DNA of 54,330 nucleotides from Fimbriimonadia bacterium (GCA_030430755.1 JAUIKO010000006.1:1-54330), one strand, 5' to 3'. Counted from the stretch's first letter, positions 1 to 9,535 are shown. The notes: a model not told the origin generated them from the sequence alone. A program made the numbers and translations.

Positions 1-1
1 A

Positions 2-1069
2 TCTCGTACTTATTTCTTATTTTTTGCTGACGTAATGCGTATTAGCTTTTTACTTAGTTTGAGTGGAGTAATGCTTAGCGTTGGTATCTGTGTTAGCTGT
101 ATTCCTTTTCATATCGGTTATTCTATTATTGGTGGTTTGATATCCGGATTTGGTGCTACAACTTTCATGAGCATCTTATACCGCATTACTCATATGAAGG
201 AAAGCAAAGAGTCAATCATTGTGGATGTTCCTCAGGTGATAAATTATTCTCAGTTTATAGGTACTTTAGGTGCAACAACAGCAGCGTATTTTATATCAAC
301 ACTAAACTCCAATAATTTAACTGGAATATTAGTGAGCAGCTTTTTAGCTTTAATTAGCTGGATGCCACTCCTTTTCTTTAAAATTAAACATGAAGTATAC
401 GATGATATCGAAATGCTTCATCGTGATCCATTATCTTTACAAAAAGTGAAACAGATGTATAAGCAAAAACCTTATTTGGTTCGAGCTATTGTAACTCGTA
501 GTATATTGGGTGGCATGTTTATTAATATGAGTTTGCCATTTTTTCCAATAGTTTTGAAAAAATGTAATTTAGATTTATTCAGTGTGGGTTTGTTTATATC
601 AATAAGCTACGTTTTTTCTAGTTTAGCTCATAAATTTATTCACAATTTTTTCCACAAAAAATTCCATGTTAAAGGTTTTGCATTAACTGGTATATTTTTT
701 ATGCTTATATCAATAGGAATAGGATATTTTCAGAATCCTTGGATAACAGGTGGTTTAGTAGTGTTGCACTGTTTTATTTATGGAGGTTATGGACTGTGGC
801 GTAAGAGTATTGAATACGAAATATTACCCAGAGACAAGATGCCTGATTATATGAATCTTGGTGGAATGCTATATCAATCAAGTATTGTAATTTCTACCTT
901 ATTAGCAACATATATCATCACAAACTACGGTTTTAATATTAATTTTTATACATCCTCATTAATCGCACTGTTAAATAGCTTCTTAACTTTATTCTTTGTG
1001 TATAAAAATTTAGAACAAGAAGTTAACGAATATCTAAAAAATAATAACATCAAAAACAAACAAGAATAG
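2..1069 (+). CDS. MFS-type transporter, N-terminus cut off by the window edge
   Basis: This is a polytopic inner-membrane protein with about nine hydrophobic segments separated by short basic loops, the general pattern of major facilitator superfamily carriers. The reading frame is open from base 2, and the residues before the first ATG (base 35) are already hydrophobic, so the gene very probably begins upstream of the window. About 355 residues are visible against roughly 400 for a full MFS protein, so the first one to three helices are missing. I see no substrate-specific motif and cannot name the cargo. It ends convergent with a small minus-strand ORF, and a 9-bp hairpin covers both stop codons. 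Confidence 0.7.
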   Translation, partial: SRTYFLFFADVMRISFLLSLSGVMLSVGICVSCIPFHIGYSIIGGLISGFGATTFMSILYRITHMKESKESIIVDVPQVINYSQFIGTLGATTAAYFISTLNSNNLTGILVSSFLALISWMPLLFFKIKHEVYDDIEMLHRDPLSLQKVKQMYKQKPYLVRAIVTRSILGGMFINMSLPFFPIVLKKCNLDLFSVGLFISISYVFSSLAHKFIHNFFHKKFHVKGFALTGIFFMLISIGIGYFQNPWITGGLVVLHCFIYGGYGLWRKSIEYEILPRDKMPDYMNLGGMLYQSSIVISTLLATYIITNYGFNINFYTSSLIALLNSFLTLFFVYKNLEQEVNEYLKNNNIKNKQE

Positions 1070-1086
1070 CTACAAGTTATTCTTGT
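1060..1086. terminator. Hairpin shared by two convergent genes
   Basis: A perfect 9-bp stem, ACAAGAATA (1060-1068) against TATTCTTGT (1078-1086), has a 9-nt loop. It overlaps the MFS stop codon on the plus strand and the stop of the 29-codon ORF on the minus strand. There is no real T-run, so it is a weak intrinsic terminator at best. Confidence 0.4.
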
Positions 1087-1166
1087 GTTATATCATATAC
1101 TACTTCGTTAACAATTTTAACTTCCATATCTCTGATATTCGTTCTGTTAAAGATTCTGGTGCTCAT
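1077..1166 (-). CDS. Possible 29-residue small protein
   Basis: This short ORF begins MSTRIFNRTN and ends VVYDITQE. It has an ATG start and a good AAGGAG ribosome binding site six bases upstream. It lies on the same strand as pyruvate kinase, about 200 bases downstream, and ends convergent with the MFS gene inside a shared hairpin. It has no signal peptide or membrane segment and mixed charge. I recognise no family. Support comes from the strong Shine-Dalgarno sequence, the correct spacing and the hairpin that covers the site; coding conservation is untested. Confidence 0.4.
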   Translation of the reverse strand: MSTRIFNRTNIRDMEVKIVNEVVYDITQE

Positions 1167-1171
1167 TTTTT

Positions 1172-1200
1172 ACTCCTTGTAGATATCTCTCTACAGGAGT
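1172..1200 (-). promoter_or_regulatory. Hairpin that would hide the small ORF's ribosome binding site
   Basis: Read on the minus strand, ACTCCTGTAGA pairs with TCTACAAGGAGT through 11 base pairs and one bulged base. The right arm contains the AAGGAG used by the 29-codon ORF. With the stem closed, the site would be unavailable to ribosomes. This fits an RNA switch or thermometer-like control; that role is inferred. Confidence 0.4.
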
Positions 1201-1364
1201 ATTTCACCTCATTGATATTAGTAATGTCACTATTAACAGACAATTTATTTCAATAGTGATTAATATGTATAAGGAGAGTAGTTAAAGTTGTTTATTAAGC
1301 AAGTGTAAAGTTAGTCCTAAGTACCTAAGTATTTTTAACCTATCATATAACAAATGATTTTGTA

Positions 1365-2780
1365 TTATTTAACTACATGAACATGTATAAGGTTGGTACA
1401 TCCTTTTCCACCAACGGGCATACCGGCTGTGATGACAATCGTATCATCAATTTTAATTTTTTGATGCTTTAAAAATAAGTCAATAGAATCAGAAATAATC
1501 TCTTCTGTAGTATGGGCTAAAGGAAGATAGAGTGATTGTGTTCCCCAGATTACAGCCATTTGTCTGTATGATTTTTTGTTCCAAGAAACACAGAGAATAT
1601 CACATTCTGGTCGATATTTGGCTATCATTCTAGCGGTTAGTCCACTATGACTTGTTGTAATGATCGCTTCTGCTTCTGATGTGGTAGCTAGACGTACAGC
1701 AGATAAGGCTACAGGTTCTGCTGTTTTATTATAATGAGTGTCAATATTTCGACCATATTTTAAGGTTCGATGTTCGAAGTCTATTAAGGATTCAGCTTTA
1801 AGTGCAATTCTCGACATGGTACGAACTGCTTCTATTGGGTAATGTCCGTTTGCCGTTTCTCCACTAAGCATAATAGCATCAGTTCCATCAAGGATAGCAT
1901 TTGCTACGTCGGTAACTTCTGCACGAGTGGGCCTAGCATTGTGTATCATGCTTTCAAGCATCTGAGTGGCGGTGATAACAGGTTTACCAGCAGCGGCACT
2001 TTTTTCGATGATTTTCTTTTGATAAATAGGGATGTCTTCGATGTCTAATTGAAGCCCTAGATCACCTCGAGCAACCATAATAACATCAGCAACTTTTAAA
2101 ATATCATCTAAGTTATTTACAGAATCCTGATTTTCTATTTTTGCACATAGCTGAACATCTTTATCATAGAGTTCAACTTCTCTTCTTAATTGCCTTAAGT
2201 CTGCAGCAGATCGTACATAGCTAAGTCCAATAAAATCGATATCTAATGCTGCAGCGTTTTTAACATCTTCTATATCTTTTTCGGTTAAAGGGGGAACATC
2301 AAAAGTTTTTCCTATTAAAGTGATTCCTATATTACTTCTGATAGGACCTCCAGCAGTAACTTCAGCCTCGATGTATTCATTAGTTTTGGAAATGACCTGC
2401 ATCCCAATTTCACCATCTCCAAGAAGAATTCTGTCTCCTTCTTCCATGGCATGATACATCATTTCTGATGGAAGATTAATTTCTCCCCCAGATAGACATA
2501 TTTTTATAATTTCACCGGATTCAACTCTTTTTCTGGTTTCTGGAACGTTACCTATTCTAAATTTAGGGCCTTGTAAATCAATGAGTATCGCTATAGGGGC
2601 ACATACTGGGCTAAGTTCACGTATCCATTTTATCCATTTTGTTCTAGTTTCCCAGTTACCATGGCTGCAATTGATTCGAAAAACATTAACACCAGCGCTA
2701 ATTAACTGATCTATTTTTTCTTTCGAATCAACAGCGGGACCGATGGTTGCAACAATTTTTGTGCGCCTATTCATATTCAT
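1365..2780 (-). CDS. pyk: Pyruvate kinase
   Basis: It converts phosphoenolpyruvate and ADP to pyruvate and ATP, the last step of glycolysis. The 471-residue protein starts with the family's KIVATIGPA motif, continues with RINCSHG, the catalytic-lysine segment CAKIENQ and the metal/phosphate segment MVARGDLG, and later has ATQMLESM and MLSGETA. The length is that of the short bacterial form without the extra C-terminal phosphotransfer-like domain. Two in-frame ATGs (2780 and 2774) are possible starts. It lies only 4 bases downstream of pepF on the same strand, so the two are probably co-transcribed. A 29-codon ORF follows about 200 bases later on the same strand. Confidence 0.96.
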   Translation of the reverse strand: MNMNRRTKIVATIGPAVDSKEKIDQLISAGVNVFRINCSHGNWETRTKWIKWIRELSPVCAPIAILIDLQGPKFRIGNVPETRKRVESGEIIKICLSGGEINLPSEMMYHAMEEGDRILLGDGEIGMQVISKTNEYIEAEVTAGGPIRSNIGITLIGKTFDVPPLTEKDIEDVKNAAALDIDFIGLSYVRSAADLRQLRREVELYDKDVQLCAKIENQDSVNNLDDILKVADVIMVARGDLGLQLDIEDIPIYQKKIIEKSAAAGKPVITATQMLESMIHNARPTRAEVTDVANAILDGTDAIMLSGETANGHYPIEAVRTMSRIALKAESLIDFEHRTLKYGRNIDTHYNKTAEPVALSAVRLATTSEAEAIITTSHSGLTARMIAKYRPECDILCVSWNKKSYRQMAVIWGTQSLYLPLAHTTEEIISDSIDLFLKHQKIKIDDTIVITAGMPVGGKGCTNLIHVHVVK

Positions 2781-2784
2781 TAGT

Positions 2785-4590
2785 TTATAAAGCGAGCTCC
2801 TTTTTTGTACTGATGAATCTATCTAATAGTTTCTGAAGATAATTAAAACCACCTTGCCAGAATTCTTTGCTATTTAGGTCGATACCTAAATGATTCATTA
2901 ACTCATACGGATTTTCTGAACCGCCAAGTTCGAGTACTCTAATATATTTATTGGCAAATTCCTCCCCTTCTATACAAGATTTCTGATAAACTGCTAAAGC
3001 AAGTAATTCTCCAAAAGAATAAGAGTATACATAGAAAGGTGCAAAGAAGAAGTGTCCTACATATAGCCACCATGCCCTATGTTGTTCTCCTAGTTGTACA
3101 CTAGATTTAAACATTTGTTGCATCTCTTCTTGCCAAATATCTGATAAATCTTTATCTTGTAGCTCGCCTTTTTCTCGACGTAAGTTATGTGCTCTGCATT
3201 CAAACGAGTACATTGCTGCTTGTCGGTAAATAGTTGCAAAACTATCTTCAATTTTATTGGCGAGAAGTGCAAGCTGATCTTTTTTAGAAGCTTTTTCCAT
3301 TAATTCTTCAAAGACTAGCATTTCGCAAAAGGTTGATGCCAATTCGGCTAAGGGTAATGTGCCTTGATAATTAAAGTATGATTGTTTTCTGCTTAGTGAA
3401 GCGTGGATACCATGGCCGAGTTCATGAGCAAGGGTTTTTACATCGTCCATTTTATCGGCATAGCTCATCAATATAACGGGATGAGTGTCAGGTGTAAAAT
3501 AACTACAGAATGCACCTGATCTTTTGCCTGGATTTGGAGAGGCATCTATCCATTCTTTATCAAAAAATTCTTTGCCTCTTTTTAACATTTCTGGATGATA
3601 TTTTTCGAAGGCATTTAAAATTAACTTTTTAGCACTTTGGTAAGGAATTGTTTCTTCGGCATCGAATAGGGGAGCATATCGATCGATATGAGTAAGCTGT
3701 TCTAAGCCAAGCAACTCTTTTTTCGTGGTGTAATAAGTTTCTACTTGATGATAATATTCTTTGCACATAGATATGACAAGATCTACTACATTTTTTTCGA
3801 GTTCATTACTTAAGTGTCTTTCGTGTTGAGGGTACTCATATTTACGTAATCTATCTTCAATACTTTTGTCTAACAAGATATTGTTGTAGGTAAATACGAT
3901 GCTTTTTTCTATATCTTTGAGGCCTTTTGTAAATGCATCTGCAGCTGCCTGGCGGATATCTCGATTCGCATTTCTCATAAGGGTAAGGACTTCTTTTTGA
4001 GAGAGTTCTTTTTTTTCCGATGTGCTTGGATCGATATAGGGAAATTTCTGACAGCTGTTAAGTTCTTCATAAAATCTCACCCAGGCTTTGTTTCCAGTAT
4101 TGGAACACTCTTCATAGATGATTTCTTCGGGCTCGGATAGTTTGTGAGGTTTATAAACTCTAGTAGTAGAAATAAAATGATGATATTCATCTAATTCGCC
4201 AGTTGAAAGCATCTCATTCATCTTATGTTCATCGATTTCTTTAAGTTCTAAATCAAAGAAGATTAATTTAACCCTGTTTTTAGAATATCGCTCTTGCTGA
4301 GATTGCATGAAAGCTCCAAACATTGAATTGGAGGTGTCTGCACAAAAAACCATATGTGCATAATTAACTAATTTTACAACTTCTACATAAATATTTTCGA
4401 ATTCTGCAATTGCATTGCGTAACTTAGCTGCTGTGATGGATTCAGAGTTGATATTTCCTCTATGTTCGTTGATAAAGAAGTCAATTCTCTCTTCGATACA
4501 GTGCCATGTTTTTTCGATATTCTTATCTTCAATTCCGCTATAAAAAGCAGAAAGATCCCATTTTACATTGAGTGCTGAAAAATTGCTCAT
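2785..4590 (-). CDS. pepF: Oligoendopeptidase F (M3 metallopeptidase)
   Basis: A cytoplasmic zinc endopeptidase of 601 residues that would degrade short peptides. The M3 zinc motif HELGH is at residues 389-393, inside LAHELGHGIHASL, and the downstream segment FCEMLVFEELM supplies the third zinc ligand expected in the family. The length is normal for PepF. There is no signal peptide. It is the first gene of a probable pepF-pyk pair. A 27-bp near-perfect palindrome lies 22 bases upstream of the start codon and is a likely operator for this unit. Confidence 0.93.
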   Translation of the reverse strand: MSNFSALNVKWDLSAFYSGIEDKNIEKTWHCIEERIDFFINEHRGNINSESITAAKLRNAIAEFENIYVEVVKLVNYAHMVFCADTSNSMFGAFMQSQQERYSKNRVKLIFFDLELKEIDEHKMNEMLSTGELDEYHHFISTTRVYKPHKLSEPEEIIYEECSNTGNKAWVRFYEELNSCQKFPYIDPSTSEKKELSQKEVLTLMRNANRDIRQAAADAFTKGLKDIEKSIVFTYNNILLDKSIEDRLRKYEYPQHERHLSNELEKNVVDLVISMCKEYYHQVETYYTTKKELLGLEQLTHIDRYAPLFDAEETIPYQSAKKLILNAFEKYHPEMLKRGKEFFDKEWIDASPNPGKRSGAFCSYFTPDTHPVILMSYADKMDDVKTLAHELGHGIHASLSRKQSYFNYQGTLPLAELASTFCEMLVFEELMEKASKKDQLALLANKIEDSFATIYRQAAMYSFECRAHNLRREKGELQDKDLSDIWQEEMQQMFKSSVQLGEQHRAWWLYVGHFFFAPFYVYSYSFGELLALAVYQKSCIEGEEFANKYIRVLELGGSENPYELMNHLGIDLNSKEFWQGGFNYLQKLLDRFISTKKELAL

Positions 4591-4611
4591 AATTTAATGC
4601 TTGCCTTTAAA

Positions 4612-4638
4612 GTGCATTTTTACACTGTAAACATGCAC
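4612..4638. promoter_or_regulatory. 27-bp palindrome upstream of pepF, candidate operator
   Basis: GTGCATTTTTACA, a central C, then TGTAAACATGCAC: the two 13-base arms match at 12 of 13 positions. It sits 22 bases before the pepF ATG, where a bound dimeric regulator could block or activate transcription. I do not recognise the regulator and saw no second copy in the window. The rest of the 4591-4848 gap is AT-rich and must also hold the promoter of the divergent MFS-HEAT gene. Confidence 0.5.
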
Positions 4639-4848
4639 AATTTGTTTTTGCTTAATATTTATAGTTAAGCTTATCACGAAGTGATTATAAAGTGATATAA
4701 GATATCTAAAATAGAATATTTCCTTGCTTATTTATAGCTTTCGATCTTAATTATTCTAAACAAGATAATTTAGGTCTACTTTTATAGATCTATCATATAT
4801 AATTTAGATATATATTCTTGAATCGGTGAATATAAAGCAAAGGTATAA

Positions 4849-7179
4849 ATGGCAGAAAAAACAAATAAGATAGATCACTTAAAGACTCTTCATTATTCCA
4901 AAATTGATTTTGCGTTTATTACTGCATTTGCTGATTCCATGAAGGCAACATTTATAGTCGGTTTAATAACATATATAGGTGGATCTGAGTTTTGGATAAA
5001 TCTATGTTTAGCGATACCCAGCATTATGGGATTACTTCAGGTTCCTGGTACATTTATCGCAAGAACCTTGCCATCATATAAACCGTTTGTTTTATGGAGT
5101 CAATCTGCTTGGCGGCTTTTACATATTCCCTTAATTTTTATTCCATTCCTTCCTGTTTCCATCAATGTGAAACTCTTTTTACTCTTGTTTTTTCTTAGTA
5201 TTGCCTCTGTTGGATATCAGATCAGCATGCCTGTAATCAATGAATGGTTATCACAAATTGTTCCTTCTAATTCACGAGGTTGGTTTTTTAGTAAACGAAA
5301 TTCAATAGCTGCTGGCACAACAGCTTTAGTAGGTTTTTTAGGTGGTCTTTGGATCGATTATTTCAGAGAAAAAGGGAACGAGGCTTTAGGCTACAGTTTG
5401 CTTTTTAGCTTTTTAATAGGTGCTGCTTGTCTGAGTTTGTTAAATTACCGTCAGATGAGAGATATGCCGCGTAAGAGTGTTCAAAAATTTGATATAAAAG
5501 ACATGCATCGAGGTTTTCTATTACCTTTCCAGGAAAAAAGGTTAAGAGATTTTTTATTTTTCTCTATGGTTTTTACTGCTGGGCTGTATTTTAATGGGAA
5601 TTTATATACTTCTTATGGTTTGAAAATTCTTAATATGCCTATATCCTTTTTTCAGATAACAGGCATGGCTCAAGGATTGGGATATGTATTGAGTGCCAAA
5701 ATGTGGGGTTATCTAGCAGATAAGTATGGTAACAAACCTTCTTTAACCATTGTTAGTTTTGGATCGTTTTTTACACCTGCTGTCTGGATTATTTGTATTC
5801 CAAATGAATTAACATACAATTTATCATGGTTGATTTGTAGTCATATATTAAGTGGAGTTTTTTGGAGTGGAGCTGCGACTTGCCATTTAAATCTTCTTTT
5901 TGCGGTAAGTCCGAAGGAAAAACTTTCTGAAACGATTACAGTTGGAATGTTTACTCAAGCACTGATCATGGGTATATCTCCTTTGATTGCTGGATCGATG
6001 ATTGTTAACTTACTACATTATTTTGATGTAACAACTTCTTACTATATTATTTTTATTACAGGAATGGCTTTTCGCTTATTAGCTATCATACTTCTAAACC
6101 GAGTGGATGAGGTTGGTTCTAGCTCACTAAAAGATACTTTGAAACAGTTGAAAAGTATGTCTCCTCAAGGTTATATGGCGTTTAGAGAGTTAGCAAAAAG
6201 TAGTGATAGTAAAACAAGAGAAAAAGCTATTGCTAATGTTGGGTGGAGTCATTTAACGCTTGTTACGGATGAAATTATAAAAGCTTTACAAGATCCAGCT
6301 CCAAGAGTAAGAAGACAGGCTGCAGTGACTTTAGGAAAATTAGATCAGGTTGAAGCATCGAAAGCTATTGTAAATATTTTGGAAAATTTTCCAAATCTTG
6401 TAGAAGAAGAAACCATAGAAGCTTTAGGAAGATCTACAAGTAAAGTAGGAGTAGATACTCTTATTAAATATTTAGAAAATCCTAGATCTACACTTAGGCG
6501 TGCTGCCGCACGGGCATTAGGAAGGATAGGTGATAAAAAAGCTATTCCTGTACTGATAGAAATTACTCAAAATACGCCTGATTCAGATTTAAAAAGAGCT
6601 GTCTTGCAATCACTACGTATTTTGGAAGCAAAAGAAGCAATTCCTCTCGTAGTAGAATCATTAGCAGATCAGGATCCAACTATTAAAATAGCAGCTGCTG
6701 AAGCGGTTTCAGAACTTAAAATCTTAGGAGTTTCTAATATTTTAAGAGAGAGTCTTGTAAATGAAAATGATGAAGCTTCTTCTGAGTTATGTTATGCTCT
6801 TGGATGCGTTGGAAATCAAGAAGATATTCCTTTGATGTTGCAAACAGCAAGCTTGAGCAGTACGTCCGTAGCACGGAGAAGATGTCTGTTAGGTGTTGCA
6901 AAGCTTATCGGATGTGAATCAAAATTCTATTCGTTTTTATTGATTGATGGCATGAATCGAGATAATACTATACTAGAGTTGTTCAGAGAAAAAATTAAAA
7001 AAAGTAAATGGATCAAACAGTCTTTAGATAGTTATTTTGATGGTGAAGAAGAGGTTGCAATGAAGGAGTTATCACAGTATGCAAAGGATGACATCGTTAA
7101 TCTCTTTCATGAGAAATATGTAGAAGATATCTACATATTGTCTGCATGTTATCTTTCTCTACGTTGGAAAAATAGATAA
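4849..7179 (+). CDS. MFS transporter fused to a C-terminal HEAT-repeat domain
   Basis: This 776-residue protein has two parts. Residues 1 to about 425 hold around twelve hydrophobic helices of MFS type, with the loop GYLADKYGNKP typical of the family. Residues about 435-700 are a run of helical HEAT/PBS-lyase-like repeats, for example APRVRRQAAVTLGKL, STLRRAAARALGRIGD and DPTIKIAAAEAVSEL, probably on the cytoplasmic side. The repeats are protein-binding solenoids in other contexts, so the tail may recruit or sense a partner. The substrate is unknown. It is monocistronic, divergent from pepF and convergent with the comEC pair. Confidence 0.85.
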   Translation: MAEKTNKIDHLKTLHYSKIDFAFITAFADSMKATFIVGLITYIGGSEFWINLCLAIPSIMGLLQVPGTFIARTLPSYKPFVLWSQSAWRLLHIPLIFIPFLPVSINVKLFLLLFFLSIASVGYQISMPVINEWLSQIVPSNSRGWFFSKRNSIAAGTTALVGFLGGLWIDYFREKGNEALGYSLLFSFLIGAACLSLLNYRQMRDMPRKSVQKFDIKDMHRGFLLPFQEKRLRDFLFFSMVFTAGLYFNGNLYTSYGLKILNMPISFFQITGMAQGLGYVLSAKMWGYLADKYGNKPSLTIVSFGSFFTPAVWIICIPNELTYNLSWLICSHILSGVFWSGAATCHLNLLFAVSPKEKLSETITVGMFTQALIMGISPLIAGSMIVNLLHYFDVTTSYYIIFITGMAFRLLAIILLNRVDEVGSSSLKDTLKQLKSMSPQGYMAFRELAKSSDSKTREKAIANVGWSHLTLVTDEIIKALQDPAPRVRRQAAVTLGKLDQVEASKAIVNILENFPNLVEEETIEALGRSTSKVGVDTLIKYLENPRSTLRRAAARALGRIGDKKAIPVLIEITQNTPDSDLKRAVLQSLRILEAKEAIPLVVESLADQDPTIKIAAAEAVSELKILGVSNILRESLVNENDEASSELCYALGCVGNQEDIPLMLQTASLSSTSVARRRCLLGVAKLIGCESKFYSFLLIDGMNRDNTILELFREKIKKSKWIKQSLDSYFDGEEEVAMKELSQYAKDDIVNLFHEKYVEDIYILSACYLSLRWKNR

Positions 7180-7233
7180 GACAGTACTCACTTTTATTTT
7201 CTGAAAGGTGGATGTTTTTGATTTAAAAGAGTA

Positions 7234-8097
7234 TCAGGGATGGTATCGAAAACCTGTAGGAGTCGATAAAAATACAATATCTCCTTGAAAATCGGTACGG
7301 TAAGATAATATTTTATGTTTTTTTGATTTTTGAATAATATTCGGATGTGGATGATTGTAAGGATTGTTTCTGCCACAACTAAATACAATGTAAGCAGGCT
7401 GGATTCTCCTTAAAAATCGATTGCATGTAGAGTATCTACTCCCATGATGTCCAGCTTTTAATATATCGGATTTCCAGTCCTTTATTTTAGTTATATTAAA
7501 AAGTTCTGATATTGAACTCGCATCTCCAGTTAATGTTGCGGATGAATTTCCATTTGAAATATGCGTATAGAGAGAAGAGTCATTTTTAGAGTTTCGTTTA
7601 TTGAAAAATTGCTTGCATGGATTAAGGAGTTTAATCTGAAAAGAGGGTGTTTGAACAATCCCTTCATCTTTTATCCAGAAGATATTTTTCTGAGAGTAGT
7701 GCATATTATTAAAAATCTGAGTTAGTTTTTTGGAAGATTTAAAGCAAGGATTAAGTGCTATTTTTTTTATAGGGTATCTACTATGAATAGGTTCCATTCC
7801 ACCTATGTGATCCATATCTGGGTGGGTAATAATAAATAGGTCAACCTCCTTAACGCCATATTTTCTGAGAGTTTGGATGATTGTTGAAGTTGATTTTTTT
7901 TCGGATTGATAATGTGGACCTGCATCGATAAGAATGTTGTAATTATCTGATTGAAACAGAATAGAATCCCCCTGACCGACGGATAAAAATATTAATCTTC
8001 CATTTGGGTTGTTAAACTTGGATAGGATGATTTCTAGTCCAGCACCCGCACAGATACCAATAATCGCTATAGCTAAATGAATTTTTATTTTATTCAT
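7234..8097 (-). CDS. ComEC-type metallo-beta-lactamase domain protein
   Basis: A 287-residue protein with one N-terminal membrane segment, then a metallo-beta-lactamase fold. The metal-binding motif THPDMDH covers residues 91-97, the strand FLSVGQGDSILF precedes it, and AGHHGS follows near the C-terminus; these are the hallmarks of the C-terminal domain of ComEC/Rec2. In ComEC this periplasmic domain is thought to act on incoming DNA. Here it is a separate gene whose ATG overlaps the end of the channel gene by 8 bases, so translation is probably coupled. Together the two products add up to a normal-sized ComEC (about 770 residues). Confidence 0.85.
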   Translation of the reverse strand: MNKIKIHLAIAIIGICAGAGLEIILSKFNNPNGRLIFLSVGQGDSILFQSDNYNILIDAGPHYQSEKKSTSTIIQTLRKYGVKEVDLFIITHPDMDHIGGMEPIHSRYPIKKIALNPCFKSSKKLTQIFNNMHYSQKNIFWIKDEGIVQTPSFQIKLLNPCKQFFNKRNSKNDSSLYTHISNGNSSATLTGDASSISELFNITKIKDWKSDILKAGHHGSRYSTCNRFLRRIQPAYIVFSCGRNNPYNHPHPNIIQKSKKHKILSYRTDFQGDIVFLSTPTGFRYHP

Positions 8098-9535
8098 AAG
8101 ATGGTTCTTCTGGTTTTTTCACCTTCGGCTCCCATTGCATAAAAAGAAATAAGTAGAACATGATTAGCCAAATATAATGAAAGGATGATATATATAGAAT
8201 CCCTGATTTTATTTTAGCTAAACTTGTGGTTACAAGTAAAACCCATCCAATGAGCGGTTTGATTATAGAAGTGCAGATAAATATGGAAATGTTATTTTGA
8301 AAGTAACTGATTAACCATGCCAAAAGTGTAAAAGATATAATGGATGGAATAATCCAAAGAATTAAAAAATTAGCCAGAAAGGATAAAAGTGGAATAATTC
8401 CGAATCGATAGGCGATGATAGGGCTTGAAGTTAGTGAAAGTAGAATGCTTCCATAGAGATTTTTAAAAAAACTTCTTGCAAGATTTTTGTTTGTAGTAAT
8501 CCAATTTTCGGAATCTGAATTTAAAAATAGCATAATGACAAGAGAGCTAAGATGAGATAACTGAAAATCTATTTGATAAATGCTCGATGGATTCCAAAAT
8601 AAAAAAAACAGACCAGAGAAGCCGAATGCAGAAAGTGGATCAGGTTCGCGATAAAGCATGTAGGCATATAAGTTTAGAAGATTCATTATTATTGCCCTTA
8701 GAACTGGTGGATGTAAGCCTGTGGATATTCCGTATAGAAATATAATTCCAGTTATCAGAAAGATACTCGCTTTTCTAGGGATAAGTATCAGGTTTGATAT
8801 GGACAATAAAAACATACATAAAATAGTTATGTGTAGACCAGATGTTGAAAATATATGAAGTGTCCCCGTTTGAATAAGAGCATTCTGTATATGGGCTGGT
8901 AAATAACTTCTTTCATTGAATAGAATGGCATCTAATACCGCGGATAGGTTTTTAGGAAAATGGCTTGATACAAATAGATGAAACTCTTTTTTAAGAGCTT
9001 TACCCCATCTCCATATAAAGAGACCTTTTTGCGTGATTTCTAGTGAGGAAATTTGGGTGATTTTTCCATTAAGATATCTGTATTTAGTATTTTGACTCTG
9101 TTTTTCTGAAAGTGGAGACAGTTTTCCTTTAATGAATATACAGTCAAAATAATTTAGTTCAACAGGTCCCTGGTAGTGTATAAGGTATTTTCTGTCATCT
9201 TTAGATTTAGCTATACAGCTTTGAATATTAGAAGAGATGAATGTTTTTGGTAAAGAAACAATTTGTAGTTTTCCAGAGAAGTGGTAGCTATTAAGTAGGG
9301 GAGTTGGAATATCTTGAAAGGCAAGTATGTATCCGAATATCGTCATGGCTAATCCTGAAACAAGAAGAGAATATTTTTTTTCAATATACGCAAACATGCT
9401 GAGAATGATCATCGCAAGGATAGCCCAAGAGTAGTCTTGGAGAAGGATTCCAGTACTGAATGCAATAAATGCATAAAGTGCTGGTCGATAGAGTATATGA
9501 AACATGTGCTGAGATAGTAATTTTAGAAGAATCAT
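8090..9535 (-). CDS. comEC: ComEC/Rec2 channel part (competence protein)
   Basis: A 481-residue integral membrane protein with about ten hydrophobic segments. The centre carries the Competence-domain motif FSTSGLHITIL, preceded by LDAILFNERSYLP, both typical of ComEC, the inner-membrane channel for single-stranded DNA uptake. The N-terminal 200 residues correspond to the soluble DUF4131-like region. It stops with TAA at 8090-8092, just where ComEC would continue into its metallo-beta-lactamase domain, which is supplied by the overlapping downstream gene. No other competence genes are in the window. It is divergent from dedA. Confidence 0.85.
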   Translation of the reverse strand: MILLKLLSQHMFHILYRPALYAFIAFSTGILLQDYSWAILAMIILSMFAYIEKKYSLLVSGLAMTIFGYILAFQDIPTPLLNSYHFSGKLQIVSLPKTFISSNIQSCIAKSKDDRKYLIHYQGPVELNYFDCIFIKGKLSPLSEKQSQNTKYRYLNGKITQISSLEITQKGLFIWRWGKALKKEFHLFVSSHFPKNLSAVLDAILFNERSYLPAHIQNALIQTGTLHIFSTSGLHITILCMFLLSISNLILIPRKASIFLITGIIFLYGISTGLHPPVLRAIIMNLLNLYAYMLYREPDPLSAFGFSGLFFLFWNPSSIYQIDFQLSHLSSLVIMLFLNSDSENWITTNKNLARSFFKNLYGSILLSLTSSPIIAYRFGIIPLLSFLANFLILWIIPSIISFTLLAWLISYFQNNISIFICTSIIKPLIGWVLLVTTSLAKIKSGILYISSFHYIWLIMFYLFLFMQWEPKVKKPEEPSYE

